This document shows, one piece after another, positions 10,979 through 22,247 of a stretch of 64,000 bases of DNA. The notes beneath the pieces are model-generated. The model searched no databases. It was not told where the DNA came from and saw nothing but the letters and a program-made list of their open reading frames with translations. Made by a program: the position numbers and the translations under genes. Within the stretch, counting starts at the first letter, position 1; each line of letters begins with the position of its first letter. Origin of the DNA: Paratrimastix pyriformis (lineage: Eukaryota > Preaxostyla > Paratrimastigidae); the NCBI GenBank assembly GCA_027972325.1, contig JAPMOS010000061.1:1-64000 (forward strand). The letters run 5' to 3'.

Positions 10979-11240
10979 CTATACTATAGTATTAGATAAT
11001 ATTTCAACTGTATTTAAGTCACTTTCATTTTGATTTTCAGTTGGTGCTTCCAAATTATGAATTCTGCTTTGCTCTCTGCCCTGTTTCTGTAACTCTCCAT
11101 ACACTACAGTTTCTTCTAATAATGCCTCTAATAGGTTAGTTATGTCTTTCATTGAGCGTTCAATTGATGTCAGTTTAGCATTCATCTTGTCAAATGTTGA
11201 CTGTTGATATGGTTCCATAATAATGAACGCTGATAAAATT
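10979..11240 (-). pseudogene. Small coiled-coil Polinton ORF
   Basis: About 80 residues beginning MEPYQQSTFDKMNAKLTSIE, with strong heptad character (KLTSIERSMKDITNLLEALL) and an acidic/Asn-rich tail. It lies directly downstream of the polymerase on the same strand. No family assignment. Confidence 0.35.
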
Positions 11241-14200
11241 TCACTGAGTCTTCGATTGCTCCATTTTAATCCGGTAATGTCCATAAGCGTAACTATCAGT
11301 CTTGTTTCTGAGATACCTTTTATCATCATAAGAGCACAATGCAAACTTGTTCACTGATACTGCATAGAGTTGGTGATATTTGCTTTGAATTGCACAGAAC
11401 TTCACCTTATCAATCTCTTCATCATTCTTTTTCTCCATCTCTTCATTCTTTTTCTTCATCTCTTCGTCAATCTCTTCATCAATCTCTTCATCATTCTGTT
11501 TGCGTTTTGGCTTCAGACATTCTGAGTTCAAACAGTCCATGAACCTTTTGTGTGATAATTCCTGTTTAATTGCTGACTTCTTCACACCTTTGCATTTGGC
11601 ATGCTTCTCTTCATCACCTTCTATGACATATGAATACATCTTCGAACGTAATCCACAGAACTCTATGATTTGCTTGCCTTTGGCTTCATCCTTGAACTTT
11701 CCAATCTTGGCAATGTTCTTTTCGCTGAATAGCGCATTGTCCTCTGGATAATTGGATGTATCGAGTTCGTCTTCAAATTCTTTCATATCTTCATATATGT
11801 CTTCTGTCTCCACTGCAACACATAAACTGTCAGTATCTGTGAATAGCAATTTGACTTTGTCTCCATACTTTGCTTTGAGTGTTGTAGTAAAAGTCATACA
11901 TGTGCATCTTGGATAAGTCTAATATTGATTGCCCAACTGCTATTGGCATGTTCAATTTGACTGATGTCTGTCTTGCATGTATGCCTACGAGTTTATCTCC
12001 AAATATCACTGTCTTCTCATAATTTGGCTTGGCTACGAGCTTACGTGCCTTCCTCACTGGATGTTAGTGTAAAGTTGATGTGAGAACGATTGTTCTGCAT
12101 GGTTTTCCAAAGACTGCATTGTTGGCTAATTTGAATAGTGCCTTCTCGAATTCATTCTTTGTTTTGAACGCTCGTTGGTATTGAATCCTATGTAGTCTTC
12201 TAACCAATCATCTTGTTTAAAACTCATCACTCTTTTGACTGCTTTCAGTTCCATTCCTAAACTCAAATATAGCTGGAGTGCACGATAATGCACAACATAA
12301 TCAGTCTTGTCTTCAAAATCACAAATCAACTTCTCAACTTTTGCCTGCTTTAGGCTTAAATTCGTCTTCAACAACTTCTGGTATTCAGATAACTTTTCAT
12401 CTTCTACAACCTTCTTGCATGGTGCTAATGGATAATCATTGTGCATGTCATGTAGTTCTTTTGGATATGATAAATCCACTTCTAATATGTAGCCTCTATC
12501 TCCATTCTTGTCTAATGACATTATCTTGCTCTTCGTGAACTTGCTTACGTTCTTTTCCCATTGAAAATCAGTCGTTGGTAGTCTATAACTCATTGCTTTG
12601 CCGTAAAGGTTGTTAGCATCGAGATACAGAATGTACACCGTTTTGCCCTCTTTGTTGTATGTCTTCATGTACTTGTTGTTGGCTTGACAATATCTGTTCG
12701 TTATCATTGAAATCCCTCCTCGAATACCCTTCTCAATAAACAAATGCATGTCCATTTGTGTGTCATTAAATAAGTCTAACTCCACCTTCGAACGCTTCAG
12801 TGCCGCATCCCATGACATTGCTGGTAATGACACGTAACATACCGGATCGAGCCCGTAATTTTTTATACACATGCTACGAAACTTTTCGAAGACATCTGCT
12901 AATAGTAACACATCAGTTTTAAGGTATATGTCATGATAATCACCTAACGTTTCACATTCAAATGTGTTCCATACTGTCTGTGCATGTGCATAATCTTCAT
13001 CAGATATGGCTTTATCGTTTAGTTTACTGTAAAATGCTTCCTTTGGTGGCAATTCAGTCTCATCGAACTTCTCCATTGTGTTCAAATAGTCATATGGATA
13101 AACACCCTTCTGGCATAAAAGTTTCAGGTTCTCTTCACTGATTCCTTCCCAATCTGCTTTTGTTCTGATAAAATCATCGTAGTTGTTCTTCCCTAAGTTC
13201 TCTGATAATTTATCCAATGATTCTGTCATGAATGCAAAACTGTCTTTGAACTCTATATTTCCATCCATCGAGAACGACAGATACTTCTCTTCAGTCAATG
13301 CTAAGCATGTAATTTTCTCACTAAAGTTCCCTATTTCTTGCATTAAGAGGTGAGAATCATAACCCTTTAGATTGTGAAAGAAAACTGGTACCTTGTAATT
13401 CTTCAGACTGAATAATAAGTTACATCCATTATGTGCTGCCCCTCGATATTCACCCGTAATATGATCATGGTCTCTCACTTTATCTGATTCATCTTCAATC
13501 TCTCGTCCACAAATATGACACACAGTGGCTTTATCAAACTCTTTTTGTTGTTCCTTCGATAAGTTCATCTCACAGTTCCTTTTGACTATCTTCAGTATCG
13601 TTTTACGCTCTTCGATGATGGATTTTAAGAAATGCTCAACTGCTCCTTCACCACGATACAATTGTATTGGTCTCTCAAACTCTGGATAATTACTGACAAC
13701 TTTGTATGCATATGAACACACATTATGGTGCTGATAGGCTGCTTTTATTTTTTTCTCATCGTCATCATCATCAATTGGTGTTGTGAGTGCTTCGAAATCT
13801 GCATAAATCGCAAAAGGTTGCTTCACTGATTTTGATATATGCTTGAATTCGACATGAGCATCTTCTTCTATTGGTAACCATGCTTGACAACATTCATGCT
13901 CATAGCACACTGGTTTATGCCTTTGCAACAGGCTTTCATTCCAAAATCCATGCATACAGTTCAGACAAAAATACTTTTTCCATTGTGACTGTTCTGGCTT
14001 GAACTTAAGAGACGAGACAAATCTTTAATCAACACATAATGTGAGTTGGTTTCTGTCTTCTCACATCCTTCTCCTTTCATCACCTCTGTATTCTCATCGA
14101 GCTCTGTTATACGTAGCATATTGACTACTGTTTTAGCCGTATTCCAAATTGGTGAGACATACAATGGATTGAAGACAACTGATGTCGTCTTCTCCTTCTT

Positions 14201-15150
14201 AACCTTTTTGTTGTGATATGATGCTCGATCACATTGATGGCTATGTTATTTTAGCTTCAAATCGTGGTATACTGTCAATTTCCATTGGAAAATGAATGCC
14301 CTTAAAGTCGAGCTCATTGTCATACTTCATGTATTGCTTCACTCTCTCCGGATGCACATCAACTGGATGCAATGTTGCTAAAACACTCCATTTAAAACAC
14401 TCATTGTCATCATTCTGAATATTTATCAATGCTTTCTTCTGGTTCAATACCTCTGGTAATTCAATGTAACTGCTTCCACGCATTGGCTTGTATGAGGCTA
14501 CATTCAAAACACATTCTCAATACGTTTTAGGACCCATGCACTTCCATTGTTAACAAAATTGTCCACGAGCTCTTGGATTCTCGACACTGCATTCCCAATT
14601 CCTTCTTCAATGTCTTTCTTACCGAGAATTCGAATGCTGCCCGACGAAAAGTGTCCATACATTGACTTGTCTTCTTTGGTGAACTGACATTTCAACACGA
14701 TGTTCAGTTTGAACTGTCCTCCCTTCATCTCTTCATATAATATCTTTTTTATCATTCCTTCAGTGTCCACAAAACATCTCTCAACACTTTGCTTGTATTC
14801 AGTTGCCTCGATCTTTCCATGGTTCATAATCGAATAGTTCTTCATAAAGCCTTTCATGGCTTTCTTGCATTCTACCACTTCATATTGTGCTATTTTTCCA
14901 AACTCATCTTCGACGTTTTCTGCTCCTTTGTTGATAAGGCATCTACATCAATAACTTCTTCTTGTGCAATCTTCACTTCTTTCTTTTCTTTCTTTTCCTT
15001 CTTTTCCTCTTTTGGTGATGCCTGACGTTTATTTATGTATTCTTCGAACAACTTCTTCGCCTCTTCATCTGAGAGTCCATCAAATGCAACAAATGGATTT
15101 GCGGTTTTAGTTGTCATGTCTATAGTAGTGTGAGATAAAATTTTTTTCAT
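11241..15150 (-). pseudogene. Polinton protein-primed DNA polymerase B (pPolB), decayed
   Basis: The longest open piece (12126-13955, 609 codons) carries the exonuclease and first polymerase motifs: YADFEALTTP (Exo I), FHNLKGYDSHLLMQEI (Exo II), DYHDIYLKTDVLLLAD (Exo III) and LYLDANNLYGKAMS (motif A). The downstream part (11241-12057) carries LLFTDTDSLCV (motif C) and FCGLRSKMYSY. The upstream parts (13961-15150) hold the N-terminal region, including YKPMRGSSYIELPEVL and DNECFKWSVLATLHP, which precede the exonuclease in Polinton polymerases. The first segment is K/E-rich. It is clearly pPolB of the Polinton/adintovirus type. It is broken a handful of times and presumed inactive. Confidence 0.92.
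11400..11515 (-). repeat. E/K-rich short tandem repeat inside the pPolB remnant
   Basis: On the minus strand this encodes DEEIDEEIDEEMKKKNEEME, a degenerate repeat inserted between the motif-C region and the C-terminal region of the polymerase. On the plus strand it is a TCTTCATC-type tract. It probably expanded by slippage. Confidence 0.7.
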
Positions 15151-15239
15151 AATATTTTATTAATCTCTAAATTTAAGGTTTCTCTAAGTCACTTTTAATT
15201 TTATAACTTCATTATACTAATGGAAAAGACCATTGTGTG

Positions 15240-17252
15240 TGTGTGTCATACATGTTTGCAACATAGAGATGCAAAACTCCCGATTCCGGCCGAAGCCGGG
15301 TAACATGACCCCAGTCCTCCCATGTCCCCGCAATTCTGCGGGCAACTAGGGCTAGGGGCGGGGGGCTATGGTGACAGGGGAGAGGTAGAAAAGAACGGGG
15401 GAGGGGACCAAGGAATAGGGTGGATCGAGGAGATAAATCAGGGAAAAGACTGAACAACGGGACAAAAGATTGAACCGAAAGGAACACAATTCCCTTACAT
15501 TGGGACTTCTTGGGCGTTGGGCATCCGCGTCCCCATGTACCATCTGGTACTGGTGCGGAACACGAACATCGGGGCGTGTTGTTGGCGGATCCACCATCCA
15601 AAGTCCCGCCTCCGCGGCCCGTCCGGTCCCGCGGGCACTCGAGCCGCCCCGCTCCCCTTCAACCCCAGATCCGTGGGGCAGAGCGAGGCTCCCTTCGGCG
15701 TGGCAAGAAGCCCTTGCGCTGGGGCAGGGACAAGCGCAGGGGCAGCATGGGCAGGGGCAGCATGGGCAGGGGCAACATGGGCAGGGGCAACATGGGCAGG
15801 GGCAGGGGCAGGGGCAGGGGCAGGGGCATGGGCAGGGGCCACAGTGGGAGTCGCAGTGGGGGCTGGTGCAGATGCAGTGGGGGCTGGTGCAGATGCAGTG
15901 GGGGCTGCTGCAGATGCAGTGGGGGCTGGGGGCGGCACCCTGGCGAACGGATTCCCGACCGGCGCGGGCTGCTGGTGGGCAACAGCAGGGCGCACAGCAA
16001 AGGATTGCTGTCAGCCTTCTCCTCAACCCTGTCCTTCTTCTTTGCTGGCGAAGGTTCAGGGGATGGCGGACGTGGCCGACTCGTACCACCTCCAAGCTGA
16101 AGCGGGGCAGCTGAGGGGTCGATGCAATGTGCGGTCACTTTTCCGGGAGGCTGTTTGACAGTGCTCGGTGACTTTGGACACAGGCCGGATTGCGGCGAAG
16201 CAGTGGACGGGTTCACCGAAGCCACAGGTCGGGCGGGAACGGGGGTCGCCATGTGTGTCATACATGTTTGCAACATAGAGATGCAAAACTCCCGATTCCG
16301 GCCGAAGCCGGGGGGTAACATGACCCCAACCCTCCATGTCCCCCGCAATTCTGCGGGCAACTAGGGCTAGGGGCGGGGGCTATGGTGACAGGAGGTAGAA
16401 AAGAACGGGGGAGGGACCAAGGAATAGGGTGGATCGAGGAGATAAATCAGGGAAAAGACTGAACAACGGGACAAAAGATTGAACCGAAAGGAACACAATT
16501 CCCTTACATTGGGACTTCTTGGGCGTTGGGCATCCGCGTCCCCATGTACCATCTGGTACTGGTGCGGAACACGAACATCGGGGCGTGTTGTTGGCGGATC
16601 CACCATCCAAAGTCCCGCCTCCGCGGCCCGTCCAGTCCCGCGGGCACTCGAGCCGCCCCGCTCCCCTTCAACCCCAGATCCGTGGGGCAGAGCGAGGCTC
16701 CCTTCGGCGTGGCAGAAGCCCTTGCGCTGGGGCAGGGACAAGCGCAGGGGCAGCAGGGGCAGCATGGGCAGGGCAACATGGGCAGGGGCAACATGGGCAG
16801 GGGCAGGGGCAGGGGCAGGGGCAGGGGCATGGGCAGGGGCCACAGTGGGAGTCGCAGTGGGGGCTGGTGCAGATGCAGTGGGGGCTGGTGCAGATGCAGT
16901 GGGGCTGCTGCAGATGCAGTGGGGGCTGGGGGCGGCACCCTGGCGAACGGATTCCCGACCGGCGCGGGCTGCTGGTGGGCAACAGCAGGGCGCACAGCAA
17001 AAGGATTGCTGTCAGCCTTCTCCTCAACCCTGTCCTTCTTCTTTGCTGGCGAAGGTTCAGGGGATGGCGGACGTGGCCGACTCGTACCACCTCCAAGCTG
17101 AAGCGGGGCAGCTGAGGGGTCGATGCAATGTGCGGTCACTTTTCCGGGAGGCTGTTTGACAGTGCTCGGTGACTTTGGACACAGGCCGGATTGCGGCGAA
17201 GCAGTGGACGGGTTCACCGAAGCCACAGGTCGGGCGGGAACGGGGTCGCCAT
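15240..17252 (-). repeat. Tandem duplication of a 1-kb GC-rich unit (Pro/Ala-rich coding on the minus strand)
   Basis: Two copies of about 1000 bases follow head to tail: TCATACATGTTTGCAACATA begins at 15246 and again at 16258, a period of 1012. The second copy ends at about 17252. The copies differ by small indels and a few substitutions. On the minus strand each could encode a disordered segment with SRPRPPSPEPSPAKKKD, a PVGNPFARVPPP piece, runs of APTASAPAPTA and PAPAPAPA, and NIGACC/RWYMGTR-type sequence nearer its end. GC is near 62%, against about 35% for the flanking Polinton DNA. It looks like host gene material, not Polinton. Confidence 0.85.
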
Positions 17253-17715
17253 CGATACTCGCGATACAGTAACGGGCTTGCTGGAAGACTCCAAATTGAA
17301 AATGGTGGCACCACAAATGAATTGAATCAATTGCGCAAGCTTTTGGCAGCACAGAGATTGATCGCCCCCCGCCGACCGTAGAATGCTCAAACTGATGCGC
17401 TGAAGCAACTTGGTCGACGGGATGCGCTTCTCAGAGGCCACCAAATACCCAAAAAGTTTGCCAAACTCAGGGATCATGGTAGAAGTGAAGGAAAGACGGC
17501 TCAGCTGGTCCATGCTCCGGAAGATAGCTCGATGATCGTCGAGCTCGTCAATAAAGCACAGAAATGGATCTTCTTCATCAAGAATAGAAGCATGTTTTCA
17601 ATAAAAGCAATGGTTGCGTCGTCCAGATCATCATTCACCGCAGTGATTTCGCAGGCCATAGCCCTGCGTAAATCGTGTTGAACTGAGAATAGTGCCGGGG
17701 AAAAGACCATTCAAA
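17253..17715 (-). pseudogene. Host-like exon fragment next to the 1-kb tandem repeat
   Basis: The minus strand has an open segment with FLCFIDELDDHRAIFRSMDQ followed by LFGYLVASEKRIPSTKLLQR. A likely intron starting GTCGGCGG separates it from the Pro/Ala-rich unit. Base composition (about 48% GC) is intermediate between the two neighbours. The segment resembles a helical domain but I do not recognise it. With the tandem unit it may be the middle and 3' part of one captured host gene. Confidence 0.4.
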
Positions 17716-18540
17716 ATGCTTATAGCAATCCTAAAACGGGCTTTGTTTCTGCTCCTAAATTGTATCGAAAACTCAAACAAGATGACAAGAAAATCACCTT
17801 AGATGCTGTCCAAAACGTGCTAAATAAGACACCTGATTATCAAATCATGAAAGAAGATAGAAAACCCAAAAAGTTCAACACGATTGTGGCTCATACTGCT
17901 CTCGCATGTGTTCAGATGGATATCATCATCTATGATCGTTTTAAGACGAGAACTGGATTCGAGAACATCCTCTGTGTTATTGATGTGTACTCTCGTTATG
18001 CTGCCTGTCGTCCACTTAAAACAAGAAAGCCCACTGAGGTTCTCAAAGCAATTAAAAGTATCTTCCATGATGACTTAAAGGTACTCCTGAAAACATCAAC
18101 TGTGACAATGAATTCCAAGCTAAACAATATGTCAAATGGATGACTGATAATCATGTTGTGGCTCATTTCAGTGACCCTGAAGAAATCAATAAGAATAGTA
18201 TTGTTGAACGATTCAATCGTACAATTGCTCTCAAACTACAACGTTGGCGTCTCTCTTCTGGTGACTCCGATTGGACTAAAGTTCTTCCTGATTTGGTATC
18301 TTCTTACAACAATGATTACCACAGAACCATTAAAGCAACACCTTATAATGTGTTCAACAACCATGATACAAACAAACAATCAGTCACTCAAATAGAACGT
18401 ATTTATAATATTGGTGACCATGTTCGTGCTGTTCGAAAGCTCAAAGCATTCGCTAAAGGTGATGAAGTAAAGTATTCTCTCGCTGTCTATATCATTGACT
18501 CATTCGATGGTAAAAGTATGTTCTCAAGAACCTGAAGTCT
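17716..18540 (+). pseudogene. Polinton retroviral-type integrase (rve), decayed
   Basis: The catalytic core reads QMDIIIYDRF (first Asp), LCVIDVYSRYAACRPLKTR (second Asp), then NSIVERFNRTIALKLQRW (Glu helix), WTKVLPDLVSSYNNDYHRTI and a C-terminal IYNIGDHVRAVRKLKAF SH3-like segment. This is the standard order for the Polinton c-integrase, which inserts the element and generates 6-bp target duplications. Remnants of a basic tail continue to about 18720. A few breaks. Confidence 0.88.
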
Positions 18541-18727
18541 GGAGAACTGTTGAAAAAACACTACAAACAATATGAGTTGAAGAAGGTTGGTGAAATCATC
18601 GAGAAGGAGAGCACTGAAAAACTGTCAAGAAGATTGATGACACAAAGAAAAGACTCGTCAAACGAAGACTGACTCGAGAAGGTATTGACACAGATAATAT
18701 AATGCATGATATGACGCTCCGTTAATG

Positions 18728-18890
18728 GAAATATTCATTTTCATACACGATTGTTGTGGAATCGTCACTCTCATCTCCTTTCTTCTTAGTTATTGTAACA
18801 GTGAAATATTCATCACCATGAAGCAATCAACTCCTGTAGGAGTTCAAATAGCGCCCTATCAATCTTAACTGGATGCTTATCACAATTCAT
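18728..18890 (-). pseudogene. Small Polinton ORF remnant
   Basis: The minus strand reads MNCDKHPVKIDRALFELLQE followed by a short FHCYNN/TVTI-like strand, about 50 residues. It lies between the integrase and the 870-base repeat. Unassigned. Confidence 0.25.
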
Positions 18891-19772
18891 TCTCTATATA
18901 CTAACTATAGATAATTATTTTTCTTCAAATACCTTTACATGTTAATCAACTGCTATCACTCGTTCACTATTTCATTGAGTTAGCCCCAGTAGCTCATTGA
19001 ATTATCATCTTAAAACACTCAGAGCTCAAATGATGAAACGCTGTTTTTTATCTCTTTGAAATAGAAGGTAAATCTGATTGATTTCTCTTTCAATTCATGT
19101 CAAAGCTGAGTAAATTTTCGCTTTAAAGGGCTCGGTGCTGAAATCAAATTTCATATTGTTTTATCATTTTGTCATACTTTTCCATTTTCTTAGAATCAAT
19201 TATTTGAGCTGATTCAATCAAAAGAATGCATCATTTACTTAAGATTGATGCATTATTTAATGATCACTTTTGAAAAGCACTTTTGTCACAATTTTATTTT
19301 GAATGAAGAGATAAGCTGTTTCTGATTGAATTCTCTTTCGTTTGATGCTTAAGATGATTGAATTGTTTGATTTGACAAAATGGCAAAATAATTTCTGGGA
19401 CAAAAATGGAAAAAATTGAAAATGCATGGAGAATTCGCTTTTTTGCCTCTAATTTCGTTTGTAGCTCGAATGAATTGATGCTTAAATCATTCCAAGCTGA
19501 TTAAAATAAAATGCTCGTTTTACTTAAAAAACATTGAGAAAAAAGATTTTGCTCTGAAGAAATCGATTTTTGCCTCAAATAACGTTTGTAGCTCAAGAAA
19601 ATTAATGCTTAAATCATTCAAAGCTGATAAAATCAAATGCTCCTTTTCGATAAAATATAATGAGAAAAAAAGATTTTGTTCTGAAGAAATCGATTTTTGC
19701 CTCAAATAACAACGCAAGCGTGAAAAATTGTGTGTGAAAATCGATTGTCTCAGAACTCTCCTTTTATAACTA
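18891..19772 (+). repeat. 870-base AT-rich non-coding repeat, copy 2; right boundary of the Polinton tract
   Basis: Direct copy of 1125-1993. Immediately after CTCAGAACTCTCCTTTTATA the base composition jumps to GC-rich host-like DNA. The right end of this copy is therefore a real element or rearrangement boundary. Confidence 0.8.
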
Positions 19773-19902
19773 CTCTCATCCGACCCCTCGCAATGAGTAT
19801 TTCTCGCATGCAGCGCTGGAGTGAAGCGCCCGTGAAAACGAGCGGCGGCGTTCGAAGAAATCGAACACAAAACTGCAGCCACAGTACTGCATTTCACCAG
19901 CC

Positions 19903-20480
19903 ATGTCGTCGGGTGTGAAATCAGGACCCAAGTTCAAACCAGCACGTTCAAAGCTGCAAGCCGTCTGTATAAAAAACGGTAATGTTTGTTCTTTCTTCGT
20001 GCTGGTTTTTGTTTGTTTTCGTTCATTTGAGAACAAGGAACAGAGTTTTTCCACGTCTGTCTCTTCTGGAAGAGCAAATACCAGGAATCAACACAGACCC
20101 GAGAGGGTTGGTGGGAGGCCGGGGCCTCCGATCATTCTCCAATCACCTCACAAGACCCAGCGGGTCACAAGTCCGTTTCAGCCGGCAAACGACGAACAAG
20201 CACGAGGATAACAACTGCGGGGGGAACCCCGAAGAACCCCGAGTGCCAACTGATACATGAGCGGGAGGTCGCGATAATGCACCACCGAAGTGGCGCGGAA
20301 GCGAGTGCGCGTGAGTCAAAGGGCACCGCCCACCGTTCCCAAGCAGAGCGCAGATCTTTTCCAGAGCTCGTTGAAGCTTGAAAGCGACATTGTCAAAACA
20401 GATGAGGTCGATCATCCAACCCCCGCTCCCGAGGACAATAATGATGCAGTTTTCTTTGACTTCAGAGTTCCCAATAAGCT
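19903..20480 (+). CDS. Probable 5' part of an unrecognised host gene
   Basis: ATG at 19903 opens MSSGVKSGPKFKPARSKLQA. A likely intron starts at GTAATGTTTG (about 19979) and may end near 20100-20240. Further open stretches include QRAPPTVPKQSADLFQSSLK and TPAPEDNNDAVFFDFRVP up to a stop at about 20482. The basic FKPARSK start recalls the N-termini of RNA polymerase III factors, but this is not enough to name it. The downstream hairpin repeat at 20561 may have cut the gene. Confidence 0.35.
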
Positions 20481-20560
20481 ATGAAAAATGAGTCCGAGAG
20501 GACCGAGAAAATAGAGAACTCCGGGATAAAGGATTGCGTTGCGATTTGCTTAGTGCGCAA

Positions 20561-20698
20561 AAGGACGAGTCGACTGCCGGCACTGACATGACATGTCAAA
20601 TTCTTTTGATAAAATTTTTGGATGTCAGTGCCGTTTTGCGTGCTTGCTGTGCAAGTGTTCACTCTTTCTTGGTTTGGGTTTGTTTGGGGCTATCCCAC
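20561..20698 (+). repeat. Hairpin-bearing repeat, copy 1
   Basis: 138 bases that recur at 23545-23697. It contains a perfect 12-bp stem, CGGCACTGACAT (20578-20589) with ATGTCAGTGCCG (20622-20633), enclosing a loop of 32. It ends CTTGGTTTGGGTTTGTTTGG then GGCTATCCCAC. Compared with copy 2 it lacks 14 bases just before CTATCCCAC. Confidence 0.85.
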
Positions 20699-20699
20699 G

Positions 20700-21365
20700 A
20701 AGGCTGTCCCTCGTTCTCCGAACTCGTGAAGGAGAATGATGTTTTTTCTTTGGGGTGGGCCTGCGCTTGCCCATGACCATCACCCCAACAGTGGGACCCT
20801 TGTGTGATTTCAACGCGTATCTGCTCGTTTGCATGCCGCGGGTTTTCTCATGAGGGCGCTCCGTTGGATGTCCGGATGCCCCTCTGCCTCGGTGTGTACG
20901 TTGACTCACCAACACCGTGACGATGGCATGCATGCACCGCTGGTTTTTTCATGAGGGCGATCCGTTGTATGTCCGGATGCTGTGCCCGTGGGTACACCAA
21001 CACCGAGAAAATTGGTGCTATGTACTTGAGGGGCTTGCACGTGTTCATGCCCTGGTATGTTCATGGGGTGTCTGTCTGTTCATCACCCGCACTGCTCCCC
21101 GATGTTCTCTTATGAGTCTATGCTCGGGCGCCCTTCTGCCCCGGTGTGTTTGTGGACTCCGAGCACCGAGGCAGGATAGCTTACACCCCCAACGGGGTAT
21201 ATATCGACAGGGGTATGTTTACCCACCACACATGCCTCCGCGGCCACAGTGAAGGGCGGTGCCACGCGGTGTGTCTTTACACTCATCAGCCAGTGCGACA
21301 CTGTTACCCTGTGGGGGTCCTTGAGAGCGGCCTCTGTTGTGCACTGCTTCGCGGCACAAGAGTTG
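20700..21365. other. GC-rich intergenic/element interior, no gene supported
   Basis: No open frame here has convincing protein character. It contains repeated phrases such as TTTTCTCATGAGGGCG / TTTTTTCATGAGGGCG (about 20840 and 20945) and CGTTGGATGTCCGGATGC (20863 and 20963). These look like degenerate tandem units of the minisatellite kind that continues to the right. Confidence 0.5.
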
Positions 21366-22080
21366 GTGTTGTTCCGGAGCGGCCCTGTGTGCTCATCATG
21401 TCCTGGGATATGTCCTGGCACACCATCGTCTGGGGGCGGGCCTGAGGGCGCCCAACATGCCCCTTGGATGCACTCTCACACCGGCAGCATCATGACAGCA
21501 CCACCACCACCACGCACCATCAGTGTGGCGTTGCTCAGGGCGGGCCTGTGTGCTCATCATGCCTTGAATGGGTCCTGGCACACCGGGACATCTGTTTGAT
21601 GCGTCTGGGGGCGGGTCGGAGTGTGCCCCACATGTCCCCCGGTGTACACTCTCACACCAACAGTATCATCAACACCACCAGTGTGGTGACTTTTCAGGGC
21701 GGGCCTGTGTGCTCATCATGCCCTTGAATGCGTCCTGACGTCACCAGGACAGCTGCTTGACTGCTTGAGGCGTCTCAGGGCGGGCCTGAGTGTGCCCACA
21801 TGCCCTCTGGTGTACATTCTTACACCAGCAGCAGCAACACCAACACCATCACCCAGCACCACCAGAGGGGTGATTTTCGGGGCGGGCCTGTGTGCTCATC
21901 ATGCCCTTGAATGCGTCCTGGCACACCAGGTCAGCTGCGTGGCGGTGCGTCTGGGGGCGTGCCTGTGTGCCCATATGCCTCCTGGTGTTCATTCCCAGCA
22001 GCAGCATCACGCCAGCGCATTCAGACCAGAACCACCACACCAGCACCATCAGAGTGGGGCTTTGCTGGGGGCAGTGTGAT
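21366..22080 (+). repeat. Minisatellite with a unit of about 160-185 bp, roughly four units
   Basis: CCTGTGTGCTCATCATG recurs at about 21384, 21545, 21704 and 21887. Each is followed by GAATG..TCCTGGCACACC, a GCGTCTGGGGGCGGGCCTG-type phrase, CCCACATGCC, TGTACACTCTCACACC and a CAGCA/CACCACCA-rich tract. The units differ by 15-25%. They are too long and too diverged for a CRISPR or ordinary microsatellite, and they do not keep a reading frame. Confidence 0.8.
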
Positions 22081-22202
22081 GCTCGATGTTGCATGCCTGC
22101 TCACGCATCGACTGATGCCTTCTTGTGTGTCGGAAGCAGTGACAGCACTCCGCACCTTTGGAGGGCGACCGCGGACACACGCGGGGGGGGGGACACTGTG
22201 GA

Positions 22203-22247
22203 GTGGGATAGCCGAGTAATCTCTTCCCCAAACAAACCCAAACCAAG
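22203..22247 (-). repeat. Inverted 45-bp tail of the hairpin repeat
   Basis: This is the perfect reverse complement of 23653-23697 (CTTGGTTTGGGTTTGTTTGG ... CTCGGCTATCCCAC). The pair brackets about 1.4 kb and would fit terminal inverted repeats of a small element. Alternatively, with 20668-20698 it brackets the minisatellite. Confidence 0.8.

Larger units (their letters stand above)
1..19772. mobile_element. Polinton/Maverick-like sequence, fossil, in several interrupted pieces
   Basis: AT-rich tracts at 1-2211, 8717-15240 and 17715-19772 carry the gene set expected of Polintons: protein-primed DNA polymerase B, retroviral-type integrase, a VLTF3-like factor, a GIY-YIG nuclease, an ssDNA-binding-like protein and a peptidase-S74 tail chaperone. 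No capsid protein, packaging ATPase or maturation protease is recognisable inside the window, so this is part of one element or parts of two. A GC-rich DIRS retrotransposon and a GC-rich host-like block interrupt it. The reading frames are broken in many places (roughly ten or more across the whole tract), so I treat it as a decayed copy of moderate age. The 870-base repeat at 1125-1993 and 18891-19772 may mark element ends. Composition alone separates it cleanly from the surrounding DNA of about 55-65% GC. Confidence 0.8.

Noticed and set aside
15470-17160. Plus-strand Gly/Gln-rich open frames over the tandem 1-kb unit
   Set aside because: The splice-like signals and the neighbouring exon are on the minus strand; the plus-strand frames are repeat shadows.
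21366-22080. CRISPR-like repetition
   Set aside because: Units are 160-185 bp and diverged throughout, without short identical repeats and unique spacers; the context is eukaryotic.
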